Notes under the pieces: generated by a model
What the model was told of the DNA's origin: nothing
The model's input: the letters and a program-made list of their open reading frames with translations, nothing else
Databases searched by the model: none
Made by a program: the position numbers and the translations under genes
Source of the DNA: Fallopia convolvulus
Lineage: Eukaryota; Streptophyta; Magnoliopsida; Caryophyllales; Polygonaceae
Reading direction: 5' to 3'
Assembly: GCA_964016875.1 (NCBI GenBank)
Contig: OZ024724.1
Location: forward strand, 12,876,501 to 12,940,500
Length of the DNA stretch: 64,000 nucleotides
In this document: piece by piece, positions 34,691 to 47,438 of the stretch
How the letters are laid out: each line of letters begins with the position of its first letter
How positions within the stretch are numbered: position 1 is the first letter of the stretch

Positions 34691-36216
34691 AACACCATAA
34701 AAGAATGATAATGCATGTACTATATAGCACATATATGTTGCTTGTTAAAGTTACACTACAAAGGCAAAGTTCTGCCATGTTATTCGTACAGATGCTATAT
34801 ATGCAAGCAGTGCAAATATATACAAGTCAAAACTTGTGGCTATTTATGTTACAGAGATACAAAGAAGATGACAAGCCCTTGCATATATACTAAGGCTATT
34901 CATGGTCATTTTGTTTTACAAAAGCATAAAAGAGATGGCTAGGAGGACAAAATCAGTACATTAGATGGCAATTTCAAAGACTTGGTGTACGCATATATAT
35001 TTTTGATGCATAGTTAGATCACACAAGAAGAGTAAAATTAAAGTATGCTGGTGAGATACGTAAATTTCCAAACGGGCCATATCAAAATTAAAGGCCAACT
35101 CACCATGGACTCTATCCAAAGGGTGTGATTCTTCAAATAGCGATAAGTGCGATCTAATCTCGATCGAGTCCGAGGCCAGAACTTTCAATCAAGTTAAGAT
35201 TCCTGTTACAAAGAAGGGGTTGAATTTTCGATTAGAGGGCAATTAAACAAATTGCCCAGGAGTTCAATATCCATATACATGAGTATATTCCATACGTATA
35301 CTACATGTGTATATATAAGATCTAAAGTAAAGTGAATGGAAGACTTACGATGCTCAACTGCGGTCGTTGGAGCCAAGTTGACCCTTCACCGGAGATCGAT
35401 CCGTACCAAAGACACTGCGTTAATAGGCCTGAATAAATCGCTAATTAATTATGAAAATGTTGGCGATCAAGATGCTAGTACATGTAAGGTGGTGGGTCAA
35501 GAACAAAATTAAAATGAGTTGATCAAACTCATATAAAAATATGATTGATCAAAACAAGGCAAAAGAAGTACAAAGGACGCGGGGCCTTGCTTACGTGAAG
35601 TTGGAGACGCGAGGGGTGTTCGTTCAAGATGAGTACTGCTCTTGAAGAATGAATAAAATTATACCTCGGAAGTCCGTTATATAGTGCCTTATAAAAGGGA
35701 GTGGGTAAAAATCACACAGATATGCCCAATGTTTTCCTTTAACAATGATCAATCTTTGGCAAAGATTGACCAAAGTGTCTTTTGTCTTACACTTTGCTTT
35801 GCATTTCCATGGAATTATTGCACCATACATGCACTCCATATTGTTTTGATTGAATCTTTGAGAGAAAGAACTCATAAGACATGGGCACAAACAAGGTCGA
35901 CTCGGTGAAACACTCCTTTTCGGGCGTTCCATATAGTCTCCCAAAGCAATGGCGGCGTGCATCCTGCTGCAAAGTGATCCACCCCGGTTAGTCACGAGCC
36001 ATCATTGCAGGCACATTATAGACGAGATCACCGGTTGTAGCCCTTGGAGATGAGTTGTAGGTGCGATCACCGTAAGAGGCTCGAAACGGAATGTTTCTCC
36101 TCAATACGGGTGACCTCGAATTATCTTCGGTGGCCTTTGTGGTCTTATGGCGAGATGTTGATGCAGATCAGCCCTCTCCGACGAGTCACTTGTCCTCCTC
36201 CATGCCTACTTCTCCA

Positions 36217-36492
36217 TCAAGCTGTCATAGAGGGAGTAAAGGCGATCGTGAAGGATATCTCGGAGATGCAATCTTCCTCGACTCAACCCTTTGAGAGAGC
36301 AAAAATTCTTGAAAATTTTGAAGCAGTGAAGATGATTGCCAAAACTGCTAAAGTCTGTGATAAGGGTGTAATTTGGATCACCTCTCGTATCAACGAATTT
36401 CTGGATGATGTGGACTTTGTAACTAAATTGGAGGGTGAAACCAATAAAGCTTCTTCGGACCAAGCGAACTCAGATTCTGATAAGGCTAAGTT
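36217..36492 (+). pseudogene. Duplicated 3' piece of the antisense plant-mobile-domain gene
   Basis: The frame (GVKAIVKDISEMQSSSTQPF and on to SDSDKAKLS) matches the C-terminal part of the gene at 40148-42753, near 42278-42550, almost base for base. After AAGTTGTC it runs straight into the primer site and LTR instead of the coiled-coil tail. This looks like a deletion joining the primer site to the antisense gene. The same piece is mirrored at 50812-51087. Confidence 0.75.
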
Positions 36493-36510
36493 GTCCCACT
36501 GGGCGTGCCA
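36493..36510 (-). promoter_or_regulatory. Tat primer-binding site (minus strand)
   Basis: TGGCACGCCCAGTGGGAC read on minus, six bases after the LTR end TGTCTAACA. TTGGCACGCCC..TGGGAC is a recurrent primer site of large plant gypsy elements. Finding it after an LTR that should be a 3' LTR shows that the arm holds a rearranged copy. Confidence 0.6.
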
Positions 36511-36516
36511 AAAATA

Positions 36517-39500
36517 TGTTAGACAAAATTTGTTAAAGGAAAACAACTTTGTACAAACGCATCTAATTTAATTTTTAAGTTCGACCCTTATCTGTACATC
36601 TTTACAACTCTAATAATAATATAGAAACATTGGAAACTTTTGGAGTTAATTTTTAATTTGAGCTGCACCCGAGTTATAACGGGTTGCCTACGTATCTCTT
36701 TAAAGAGAATCAAGCCTTACGTAGTTCAAGGGTTTTGATTTTTGGTTAGATTTTCATGCATCAGAGAAATGAGCCTAAACCCACCTTCTAGGAAGGGTTG
36801 CCTAAGCTCGGTTCAACTATCATTTGCATGGTGTGGAGAAAATTAGACCCACCTTCTAGGAAGGGTTGTTTAATTCCTCCACTATAATAATTTTTTTTGG
36901 TTTAATTTTGATCATGCGATTGAACTCGGCGATCATTTGATTTTTGCCAAGCATCCTACGTACCCTTTTGAAAGGGATCAAAATCATACGTAGTTCTACC
37001 CAAAAGCACATTTTAATTTGGAGTTGTGATTGAACCCAACGAGCATTAGCTATATGTCGAGCTTCCTACGTACCCTTGGTGGGATCAAACCGTCGTAGTT
37101 CCGTCGTTTGGATTTAAATTTTTAATTTGAGATAGCCTGCTAAAATTGGTTAAAATAAAATAAATGTTCACTTTAAACCAATAAATGGGTTGATTATAGC
37201 AAAAATTGTATTGCGCTGTACGAGACGAGGCAAGTCCTTTCTAGTTGAATTTGGGCTACGCCTTTTTTAAAGCCCAAGATTTGATTAAGTTACCCATCTC
37301 TCGGGAAAACAAAGTTCACGTTCACATATGAACAATTAACATATAAGGACTCCACTCCCATGACTAACCCCCATTTTTTTTATGGTTAAGATCATATTTT
37401 TAGATTTGAATTTTTTATCTTTCACCTAGGAAAATCACATATATTCCTTGCTTTGATTGAATTCAAATCCACACTTTATGAGGCTATATTTGCAATTTTA
37501 GGGAAATTTGACCATATTGACTGTGATTTCCGCTAACTAGTTAGATGGTATGAATCAAGATAAAACTAATTTTCCTTAACCCACATAGGATATATTATAA
37601 CTCTCCTTTTTGGGCATTTGAAAATTATATAAGATCACCATATATATCAATTATAAAGGATATCATATATATAGGTATCTTTTTGTTGATCTTGTCCCAA
37701 ACTTTCTCCTCCCCTCTGTATATATATCAATGACGGTTTGATGCACCGAACCTCAATACGGCCCTAGCCTCCACGTAGAGAAGGTATGCTCCTCTTTCCT
37801 TTGTAGTTAGACATTAACACCATACTAACTAGCCTCTGCAAACTTGGTGATCATGATCACACTTCATGCTTTATAGATTAATTTGATCTTTCTGCTTGTG
37901 ATAGCCATGTACAATGCTCTCTAGTTATGAATATTTGCCCCTTGATTTGAATTTGGCAGGACAAAGTTCAATCGTTTAAACTCGACCAAGGCTCGTTTGC
38001 ATTGCTCCAAAGAATACTCGTGGTGAGTTGGCCCTTCGACCCTTACGATGACTTGACTGTATAATTCTTCTCATCTCGCTACTTCTTTTGTAGTTTTATT
38101 TGCAATCCATGACCATCATCATAATGTATTCATGCATCATTTTCTTGCCATTATGTACATCCATTATGTTACACTTTTGACGTACATGGCTTCTGCAATA
38201 ATATGTAGCATTTGGAATATACATACACACGTATATATATGTAGGCAAAAGTTCTTTATTTGCATTTTCAATGGATGTATACTACGTATATATGTGTATA
38301 GTGGACAAACTTTTAACTTTCCCTTGCCATCTTCAGGATTCTTAACTTGATTGAAGTTTCTGGCTTTGGACTCGATCGATGTTCGACCACCCCCCTTATT
38401 CACAGTCATTGGCGAGTCTTTATTACTTGAGTTCTTCTTTCCTACATACCTTAATTAGTGTTAAATAGCACTAAAGTAGATTGTATGTGTTGAACTTTGA
38501 TAGATTGTACTTTCAGACTCGGTCGAGATTAGATCGGTGGCTTCTCCACGTTACCATGACAAAGGTAATTTATATACAACCTTGATCATTTTTGTATATG
38601 TATCCTAGCAAAACACACATGCCTTCGATCATGTAATTTTTTTTGTCCCATATTTGAACAAATTCATTGCTTTAACTAGCCAACATATATGAACATGTAC
38701 ATTTCTTCTCTTGAAGACAGTAGATGGATTGACATTTCTCTTGAAAACATGTACGTTTAACTAGCCAACACGTATGGAATATACTCTATATACATGAGCA
38801 TAAGCATCATCGAATCAAACTTCGGATTGGCGAAACACTCCGTTTCGGGCCGTACGTAGTCACCCAAACCAAATGCGGCCTCCATCTAGGTGCAGCGCGA
38901 TCTAGCCCGGTTAATCACGAGCCATCGTTGTGGGCGTGTTGTAAAAGTGGTCACCCGTATGAGGCTCGAAACGGAAGGTTTCTCCTCAAAACGGATGACC
39001 ACGTTCCAACCACCTTCGTTCGGGTTATCTATAGTCTTCCCAAAACAGTCGCCATGCCCGTCTCGGTGCAAGCGGTTTGTCTCGGTGATGGAATGAGCCC
39101 TTGATGTAGCCGTCTTGTAGACGCAATGACCTCGATCCAATCATCCTCATTCGAGCTTAGTGGAGTCATGAAACGAGCCCTCGAAATGGTATCGAAACTA
39201 GTCGATCACAAGCCTTAGATGGGTATCGAACCGACCGATCTCGATCGAAGAACATGCCTTCGGAGCATGTCTCATTCTGCTATTTTGAACGAGAATACAA
39301 CACAAAAGTAATTAGTACATAAAAGCTTAAGGAGAGGAGAGTTTTACCACTTGATAAAATTTGATCTCGGGAGAACACGTCGAGCTTGTTGAGCAATTTA
39401 CACAATCGGTTAACGATCACTTGATTACTCTCCTTCTATACTTTGTATCCTGCAACTTCTATGTAGTATTTTTGTGTCCCCCCTCTTGCCATAGACACAC

Positions 39501-39957
39501 ATGTATATATAGTAATCTTGTATGCTTTCAAACGTGAACAACAAGCATTGCCAAAAGGCGTTTTTTTTTCGGTGCAAATAATCAAGGCTAATTAAGTCCA
39601 TTATTGCCTTAATAAATCTTAAACTTTACACCTTCAGAAGTTGAAAATGGCATACATGCAAATTAGCCTCTACGGATTTGGACCTTACACATGTGGACAT
39701 TGAAAATGATTTACAAACACTATGTGTAGTGCACTGAATTCCCATCTTTTATAAGATAATGGGTTTTCATATATATATATATATATGTTACTAGCCCATT
39801 TTAACTTAGGCCCAAGCCCAACATATGTGTCCATCAAACCTGCGTGCATGTATACATACATATTGGTTCGTTTTGGAGAAGTTGACCATGTTGATTTTCA
39901 CCCATGCATTCACGTGTAAAGCATCTTCTTATATATAACCATATATATATTCATCCA

Positions 39958-40033
<76 letters not shown>

Positions 40034-40040
40034 TGTTCAA
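36517..40040 (-). repeat. Tat LTR copy A, full length
   Basis: 3524 bp on the minus strand, from TGTTGAACA (40040) to TGTCTAACA (36517). A purine-rich GTTCGGGGGCAAC precedes it and a primer site follows it. The first 85 bp include a (TA)n tract. The 3' third has repeated TACGTA and CCACCTTCTAGGAAGGGTT modules (36660-37130). Confidence 0.7.
39960..40031. repeat. (TA)n microsatellite
   Basis: About 72 bp of near-pure TA repeat within the first bases of LTR copy A; its length is likely polymorphic. Confidence 0.9.
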
Positions 40041-40062
40041 CAGTTGCCCCCGAACTTTGTAC
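40041..40062 (-). promoter_or_regulatory. Polypurine tract of the Tat core
   Basis: On minus, AAAGTTCGGGGGCAAC lies directly before the LTR start TGTTGAACA. It marks the 3' LTR of the minus-strand element whose pol lies at 43474-47435. Confidence 0.55.
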
Positions 40063-40147
40063 GTGTGATTTATAATGAACGCGTTCAAAGTTCGTTTATA
40101 TAGTATAGGCTAATCTCATTTCTCCTCCATTTTTACAGGCTGCAAGA

Positions 40148-42753
40148 ATGTATGTCAACGGAGAAACTCGTGATGAACATGCTTTGGGAACTGATGGTCA
40201 ACTTATCAAGAAGGGCCCACTTTATAAGAGATCCATATCTCATAAAGACTTGAAAGTGGTTGAGAAGAATCAACTTGGACCAACAAGGAAGAGACTAATG
40301 AAGGCTTCATCAAGTTTTCTCCTAAAGATGAAAGAGGATGCACTCAAAGTCGAAGTGACTATGGGAGATTATTTCGTGGTGTTTTTCTCGAAAAGACATG
40401 CCTTGACAGAAACTGCGCCAGAAGATTTGGGGTCACTGAAGAGTTTTACCCTACCCTTCATAAAATGCTTCGCATTCCATGAGATTGGGGTACAAAATTC
40501 ACCTTTCATGGCTTGGCGACCTTCATGCCTCGTTTGATTGAGTGGACCAATGAGATACTGAAGCGACATGAGCAAACTCTTCGTAAGGCTGACATTTATG
40601 GGCTTGTTGCTGTCTCTTCTCTTCCCTATATGTATCAGAAGGATGTATGGAGAGTATTCTGTGAGCTTTGGGGACCCTTGTCTAATACTCTTCATCATGG
40701 AGGTGGCGAATTAGGCATCTCCTTGAACGATTTGAAGGTTATCGGAGGTTTGCCAATAATGGGTGACCCATATGAAGAGTTTTTTCCACCTAACAGTCAA
40801 TTATCTGATAAGAAGAAATTCCCTGGCACTGTGGTTGAGCTCCTTCGTATTCATGTTGAACTTTGCCAATATCATAGAACCGAGAAGATTTCTTGGTCTC
40901 AATGGTTAGCCTACTTTTATAGAGGAGAGTTGAAGTTTGGTGCCTATGGACAAAGCTTCTTCAACCGCCGGCGTAAGAAAAGCAGCCTTGAAAAGTATAC
41001 TCATGAAGAGACCAAAGCCTCACCTCCCTCCTCACCACCTCTTCAAGCGAGCAACAAAGGGAGGTTGGCTGGTTTCTTGGCTCTTCTTTTGTGTCGATTC
41101 ATACTACCACTCCGAGCTTTGGGGCATATTTGTGATGGCCAGCCTTATGGCAGAAGGACGCAAAATCTCATTGGCTCCTACTACTTTGGGGCATATTTAC
41201 CATGGATTGAACAAAATGGCAACCCACGACCACCCAGGGAGAGCCGCTCCGAGCTTTGCGATCCACTTCGTCATTGGATGGATAGTTGAGTATTTTCCTG
41301 ACTCATACAGTTGTCGTCCAGACAATGATGTCTCAAAAGACTATCCACGACTAGCATACTATGCAGGAGTAAATGGCAAGTTTTACGATCTTCACAATGT
41401 TCGCTTGATGTTCCGACATTCTGATAGCGTCGAATATAGACGTGTACCATTCGGTGGTGAAACTGATTTAGAGCATCTCAACCTATCGGATTCTTTAGAA
41501 GCTGATTTTGAAAATTTGCTCTGTATTCGCTCCTGTGTCTTGCCGGTCCGAGTAGGGTCAGAATTAATCTTAGAACCCTACTATCCAAACAGATTCTCTC
41601 GCCAACTTGGGTATGATCAGGCGGTTCCAACAAATGCCTTGAAGTTCAGCTTCCCCTTGAGGAGTCGAAGGTCTCTGGAAGAGATTGCTCGTTGTTATGC
41701 CCGCATATTTAGGAAGCACATTGGAGGCTTATGTTTCATTCCTCGGTCTAGATACCAAGGGACATGTACCTGGAGCTATTGTACATGGTGGGTTATCACA
41801 ACTGCTCCTTACCTTCGTCAGTCCATAGATAAAGTCCAAGCTGTTTTGACAAAAGAAGAGGTTCACCTACGTGAAGATAGATTTGTCATCACCAATCTGA
41901 GGACTGTAATTAGCAACTTGAAAGGGGCTGTACCGATTTCTGAGCTTTCTCCACGGTCCTCTAATGAGTCTTCCGCTGGGCCAATTGTTAACTTTCCAAC
42001 CAACAAGAGGGTGTCAAGGGATATATCTCCTCCTGAAGACATGCATTTTAAGAGATTGAGGTATCATAAACGAGACCAATCAATTGGGTCTAGCTCTAAA
42101 CAAAAGGTGGATAATAATCGTGACCTAATCTTGGAACCCATCACAGATAATTTAGAGGCGCCACCTCTTGAGTTAGCAAAGGTCACGGATGCCACAGATT
42201 TGCCACCATGCGAGTTTATACCAGAGTCTCTTCAAAGCTTGATCCCAGACTCAACACCGATTTTTCTCCGTCAGGCTGTCATAGAAGGAGTAAAGGCGAT
42301 CGTGAAGGATATCTCAGAGATGCAATCTTCCTCGACTCAACCATTTGAGAGAGCGAAAATTCTTGAAAATTTTGAAGCAGTGAAAATGATTGCCAAAACT
42401 GCTAAAGTCTGTGATAAGGTTGTAATTTGGATCACCTCTCGTATCAACGAATTTCTCGATGATGTGGACTTTGAACTAATTTGGAGAGTGAAACCAATAA
42501 AGCTTCTTCGGACCAAGTGACCTCAGATTCTGATAAGGCCAAGTTGTCGCAGCTGCATGAGAAAGCTCTAGCTATGAAAGAGCAAGAGGAAAACATCAAG
42601 GAGGAAGAAGTCAAACTCCGCGTCACGAAGGAGAAGTTGATCGCAGAAAAGGAACACTTAGAGAAGGAGATATCAGAAATAGAGAACAGGCTTCAACTCA
42701 AGGAATCGGAAAAGCACACACTTGAAGCTAAGCTTGAAGAACTGAGTTCCTAG
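40148..42753 (+). pseudogene. Antisense ORF: plant mobile domain (PMD) protein with coiled-coil tail
   Basis: It lies between the pol end and the 3' LTR of a minus-strand Tat element and runs opposite to pol. The N-terminal part (40148-40500) has no known domain. The PMD (aminotransferase-like) follows, about 40520-41800: LGISLNDLKVIGGLPIMGDP, WLFFCVDSYY, KISLAPTTLGHIYHGL, FAIHFVIGWIVEYF. Then come a Ser-rich linker and a Glu/Lys-rich coiled coil (42540-42750). Frameshifts lie near 40500, 41000 and 42475. PMD proteins occur as host genes (MAIN/MAIL) and in transposons; the position here favours the transposon. An acceptor-like TTTTTACAG (about 40130-40138) just before ATG 40148 hints at an upstream exon. 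Its C-terminal part is duplicated in both arms. Confidence 0.75.
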
Positions 42754-43473
42754 AGGATTCGCCTCCAAACCACGGCTGTCATTCTTACTTCATTTGCATC
42801 TAGTGGTTGATAGTCTCTCATTATTTCTCATGTTATTTGAATAATTTTGCTTCTCATGTCTTTGTAGTACCTTGACTTCTGGATGTTGTTTTTTCTTTCC
42901 TTTATGGTTTTTTGCTTTTTCTTGCAAGAGATGATGTGATGTTTTTATTATTTGTGGATGCGCCTAGTATGTATACCAGACTGCCTACGTACCTTCTTTA
43001 TGAAGGATCAAGCCGTTCGTAGTTCTTTTTGAACCATTTTTGTTTTGGTTTGCATCAGAGGATGATATTCAAACCCACCTTCTAGGAAGGGTGGCCCAAA
43101 TTTCAATCCAACTATCATGTGCATGTCTATTTTACCTTTTGTGCGCATCACCAAGATAATTGGAACCCACCATCTAGGAAGGGTTGCCCCAATCATTTTG
43201 ACTATCATTTGCGCATAGGATTTTTTTTTTTGAGGTTTGCGACTGAATTCGAGACACATTTGAGTTTGATATCGAATTTCCTACGTACCCTTTTTGGGAT
43301 CAAGTCTTGACGTAGTTCTGGGAGACTAACAAACTCCATTCCTTCTCTCTTTTTTTTTTCTTTTGTGTTGTGGCTGCATCTAGCATTTAAGTTAGCTAGA
43401 CTGCCCACGTACCCCTTTGCAAGGGATCAAGCCTCTCGTAGTTCGTCGTTACTCAACTATCTACACATGAGGT
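42754..43473. repeat. Spacer with TACGTA and TTCTAGGAAGGG modules
   Basis: Between the two convergent genes lie three copies of a module of the form CCTACGTACC...GGATCAAGCC..CGTAGTTC (near 42980, 43270 and 43405). With them are CCACCTTCTAGGAAGGGTGG (about 43076) and a variant (about 43167). The same modules occur in LTR copies A and B. No coding sequence. Confidence 0.7.
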
Positions 43474-46400
43474 CTAAGCAAAGAACTTCTTAACAAACTT
43501 TCCGTTCACGCAAGTATAAACCACTTCGCCTTCTACATTTGAGAGCTCGTATGCACCCTTAGGAAAGACTTTAGTGATAACATATGGGCCCTCCCATTTT
43601 GGCTCAAATTTCCCTTGCGACTTTCGATTCATGACAATTTGCCTCCTTATTGTAAGAACCAAATCACCAACCAGAAATGAACGAAACTTGACTCGCTTAT
43701 TAAATGCGCCAGCAATTTGTGCTTGATACGTCTCAAGTCTTTGTTGAACTGATAATCTATTCTCATCTAATGCTTCGAGCTCAGCCAAGCGAATTTTTGC
43801 ATTTTCGTCTGGATTATATAGTTGAACAACGACTCTTAGAGAAGGCAATTGCACCTCAAGGGGTAACACAGCCTCAGACCCAAAGACTAAATTGTAGGGC
43901 GTACATCCAGTCGATGTTCGAACAGTACTACGATATGCCCATAGAGCCTCGGGTAAACGGTCATGCCAATCTCTTTTTGATTTGGACACCATCTTTTTAA
44001 GAATCTTTGTGAGCACTTTATTAAATGCCTCAGCTTGACCATTTGATGATGGATTATAACTTCATGAGAAACTGTGTTTGAATCCAAACTTTTCATCTAA
44101 CTTCACCAACATTTGATTTTTGAAGTAAAGGGCATTATCTGAAATGATTTTTGAAGGAACCCCGTATCTATAAATCAACTGGATCCTTATAAAGTTTGCA
44201 ACTTCTTTTGCCCCTACTTTCTGTAGTGCCAAAATTTCGGCCCATTTAGAAAAATAATCCGTTGCGGCCAAAATGTATTGATGACCACGAGATGATGATG
44301 GGTTAATGGGTCCAACTACATCGATCCCCCATGCATTAAATGGCCATGACAAAGTAGTCGGATGAAGAAGTTGTGGAGGCTGGTGAATAAAATCTGAATG
44401 AATCTGACAAGCATGACAAGATTTTTGCAAACTTCATTGCATCTTTCACCATAGTTGGCCAATAGTAGCCTAACCGCTTGATTTGATCAGCCAACTTAGG
44501 ACCAGCTTAATGTGCTCCACAAACCCCAACATGAGTTTCGGCTAGGATATATTTAGCTTCTTCTTTAGACAAGCACCTAAGCAACACACCATCAAAAGCT
44601 CTCCGATATAGAGTATCATTTTGTAACGGGAACCTTGGTGCTCGTCTTTTAACATCTACCTTTCTCTTTGGCTCGTCAGGTAAAATCCCAAGCTTCAAGT
44701 ACTCTAAGATAGGTTGGCGCCAATCGTTGTTTTGATCAATTTCATAAACCGAAACCACCCTAACTTCCTCAACTTGATCAACACGCTCTAAGGCTGGTGC
44801 AAGCAAGTGGCGCTCTCCAATGGTCACTTGAGAGACGCAGCTAATTTGGCCAATGCATTTGCCTTAGCATTTTCAGATCTTGACACATGTTCGATCTCAA
44901 CCTGATAATATTGGCCCAAAAGATCTTTCGCCCTTTGATGAAGCAGGAGCAACCCTGAATTTCTCACCTCATATTGTCCATTGATTTGTTTGACGATCAA
45001 TTGAGAATCTCCAAACACCTTTAATGGCTCTACATGCATTTCCAAGGCGATTTCAAGGCCAATAATTAAGGCTTCATATTCAGCCACATTATTTGTACAA
45101 TTCTCTAACAAAGAGAAAGAATATGGTATCAACCCACCAGAAGGAGTTATGAATATAATTCCAACTCCGGCGCCATCTTTTCTTGCTACACCATCAAAGT
45201 ATAACTGCCATGGTCTCTCCTCGACCGTGAAGACATCCTCATCAGGAAAATCATATTGTAGTTCTTCATCTTCAGGGGTTGGGTGATCCGCTAGAAAGTC
45301 AGCCAAGGCTTGCCCCTTTACTGCTTTTTGTGAGATAAATTTGATGTCAAACGGAGCTAGAAGCATGGCCCATTTAGCCAATCTCCCGGATAGCACAGTT
45401 TTTGACAGGATGAACCTTAGAGGATCAGCCTTTGAGACCAATGTTATTTGATGGGATAAAAGGTAGTGTCTTAATTTTTTGAATGGCAAAAATCAAAGCC
45501 AAACAAACTTTTTCCATAGAGGAATAGTTATGTTCTGCCCCCACCAATGTTCGACTGATGTAATATAAGGCAACTTCCTTTCCCTCATCATTATTTTGAG
45601 CCAGCATGGCCCTTAAAGACCTCTCAAGAGATGCGGTATAGAGGATAATAGGTCTCCCTTGCACTGGCGCCATTATAACCGGTGGGCTCGTCAAGTATTT
45701 CTTAATGCTTTCAAGTGCATCTTGACATGCTTGATCCCAAATGAATGGAGTGTCCTTTTTCATCAACCTTAGAAATGGTTGACACCTCCCTGTTAAATTA
45801 GATATGAAGCGTCGAATGTAGGCAAGTTTGCCTTGTAAACCCCGAAGCTCGCGAAGATTTCTATGAGGTGGCATTTCCATGATAGCTTTGATTTTAACAG
45901 GATCAATTTCAATCCCTCGGTATCGCACAATGAAACTGAGAAATTTTCCTGACATGACACCAAATACGCATTTGAGAGGATTCATTTTGAGTTGATGTTG
46001 TCGCAATCTCTCGAAAATTCTTCAAAGGTCATTTGGATGATCTTCCCTTTCTTTAGTTTTAACCACCAGGTCATCCACATAACACTCAACAGTGTTGTGA
46101 GGAAGGTCATGGAAAATGACTGTCATAGCCCTTTGATATGTTGCCCCGGCATTCTTCAAATCGAAAGGCATCACTATATAGCAAAAAGTGCCCAAAGGTG
46201 TTCGAAAAGCTGTGTACTCTTCATCTTTCGGATCCATTTTAATTTGGTTATAGCCAGAAAACCCATCCATAAAAGACAAAGCCTTGAATCCGGTCGTGGC
46301 ATCGACCAATAGCTCAGTGATTGGAAGTGGGAATTCATCTTTAGGGCATGCTTCATTCAAATCCCTGAAGTCCACAAAGATCCTAAGCTTTCCATTTTTC

Positions 46401-47435
46401 TTCCTGACAGGGACAATGTTGGCCAACCATATTGGGTATTGAACCTCTTGAATGAAACCTGTTTCTATGAGCTTGTTGACTTCACTCTTGATTTGGACCA
46501 TTAGTTTAGGGCGGAATCTTCGTTGAGCTTGCTTAACTGGCTTCTTTTCCTCAACGATATCCAATTTATGAACGACTATTTGTCGGTCTAAACCAGGCAT
46601 ATCTTGATATCCCCAAGCAAACACATCCCTGTATTCATGAAGGAGTTTCTCATATATCACCATCTCCTCATTTGTAAGTGATGCACTCACAAAAACCGGT
46701 TTAGGTTCATCAAGAGTACCAAGATTGATCTCCTAAAGATCATCTACTGTAGGTTGACCACCATCTTCCAACTCTGGTGGAGCAGGTTGAACTGTGTTGA
46801 TGAAATCCGATGAATCCTCCTCGTGGTTCATTTCTTGAGAAGAACTTTCCGCATTAAAGAAGGTTACAACATTCACTTCTTCGATTTGGGAGGTATGAGT
46901 AGGCCTCCTCTTGTTGATCTTCACCTTCTTGGCACTTTTAACATGGACCTTATTGACCTTTAGTTTTTTGACTCTTTCAAGACTGTGGAACACAGATGGA
47001 CGAGATGCTTCATTTGTTGATGTTGTATCGAGTCTTTGAAAAACCGACACTCGGGGAACGATTGCTTCTTCCTTGGAGAACATCTCTTGCTCCATTGGCG
47101 TCAATATCATGGGCTCTATAACACTTGCTGTCAAAAGTTCACTTTCTAGCGAAACTTGCAAGTTGTCAAGAACATACTTGTTTAGTTTTTTTCGTTGAAT
47201 TTTATCCCTAGAGAAGGGTTTCAACCTTTGCAACTTATCTCGGGGTCTCTCTTGTAATGAGGAAGGTTGATTGGAAGGGTTAGATGCTTCCCCCCATAAT
47301 ACAACTCTCTTGCTCTCAATCCCTTCTTCTCCAAAAACTTTATGGACAACCAAAGTGTCCTTTGGCAAAGATTGATCAATCTTTCGGAGAGGACAAGCCA
47401 TCATTGCAGGCACATTATAGACGAGATCACCGGTT
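43474..47435 (-). pseudogene. Tat-type pol (linker-RT-RNH-aRNH-integrase), disabled
   Basis: Read leftward: a Lys/Ser-rich linker (47435-46733, VSVFQRLDTTSTNEASRPSV); RT with YVDDL (about 46078); a first RNase H; a second, archaeal-type RNase H (LYFDGVARKDGAG, NNVAEYEAL, GDSQLIV, about 45215-44990) that marks the Tat lineage; and integrase with D (WGIDVVGP), D (SDNALYF) and E (NGQAEAFN) all present. Lesions are stops at 46730, 46019 and 44504, and frameshifts near 45485, 44827, 44430 and 44070. Gag and the protease active site are missing: the frame runs into the right arm at 47436. In intact form it would copy and insert the element. Confidence 0.85.
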
Positions 47436-47438
47436 GTA
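47398..47438 (+). other. 41-bp junction segment copied from the arm tail
   Basis: The 41 bases are identical to 35999-36039 in the left arm (CATTATAGACGAGATCACCG and flanks). They bridge pol and the right arm, and they suggest a template switch or repair-mediated join. Confidence 0.7.

Larger units (their letters stand above)
34691..39860. repeat. Left arm of the giant inverted repeat
   Basis: Reverse complement of 47436-52613. From at least 34715 to 38409 each position x pairs with 87304 minus x with no net indel, and only a few substitutions are visible. From about 38.7 to 39.86 kb the arms are more diverged and contain indels. The arm contains, read on minus, a full Tat LTR 3' part, a primer site, a piece of the antisense gene and a second LTR fragment. 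It has no gene of its own. Confidence 0.9.

Noticed and set aside
35624..35995. 123-codon frame, also mirrored at 51309-51680
   Set aside because: Identical only because the arms are identical; no known domain, and it lies within LTR-derived sequence.
40148..42753. Host MAIN/MAIL-like gene
   Set aside because: It is frameshifted, lies against a Tat pol and before a polypurine tract, and its tail is duplicated within transposon arms.
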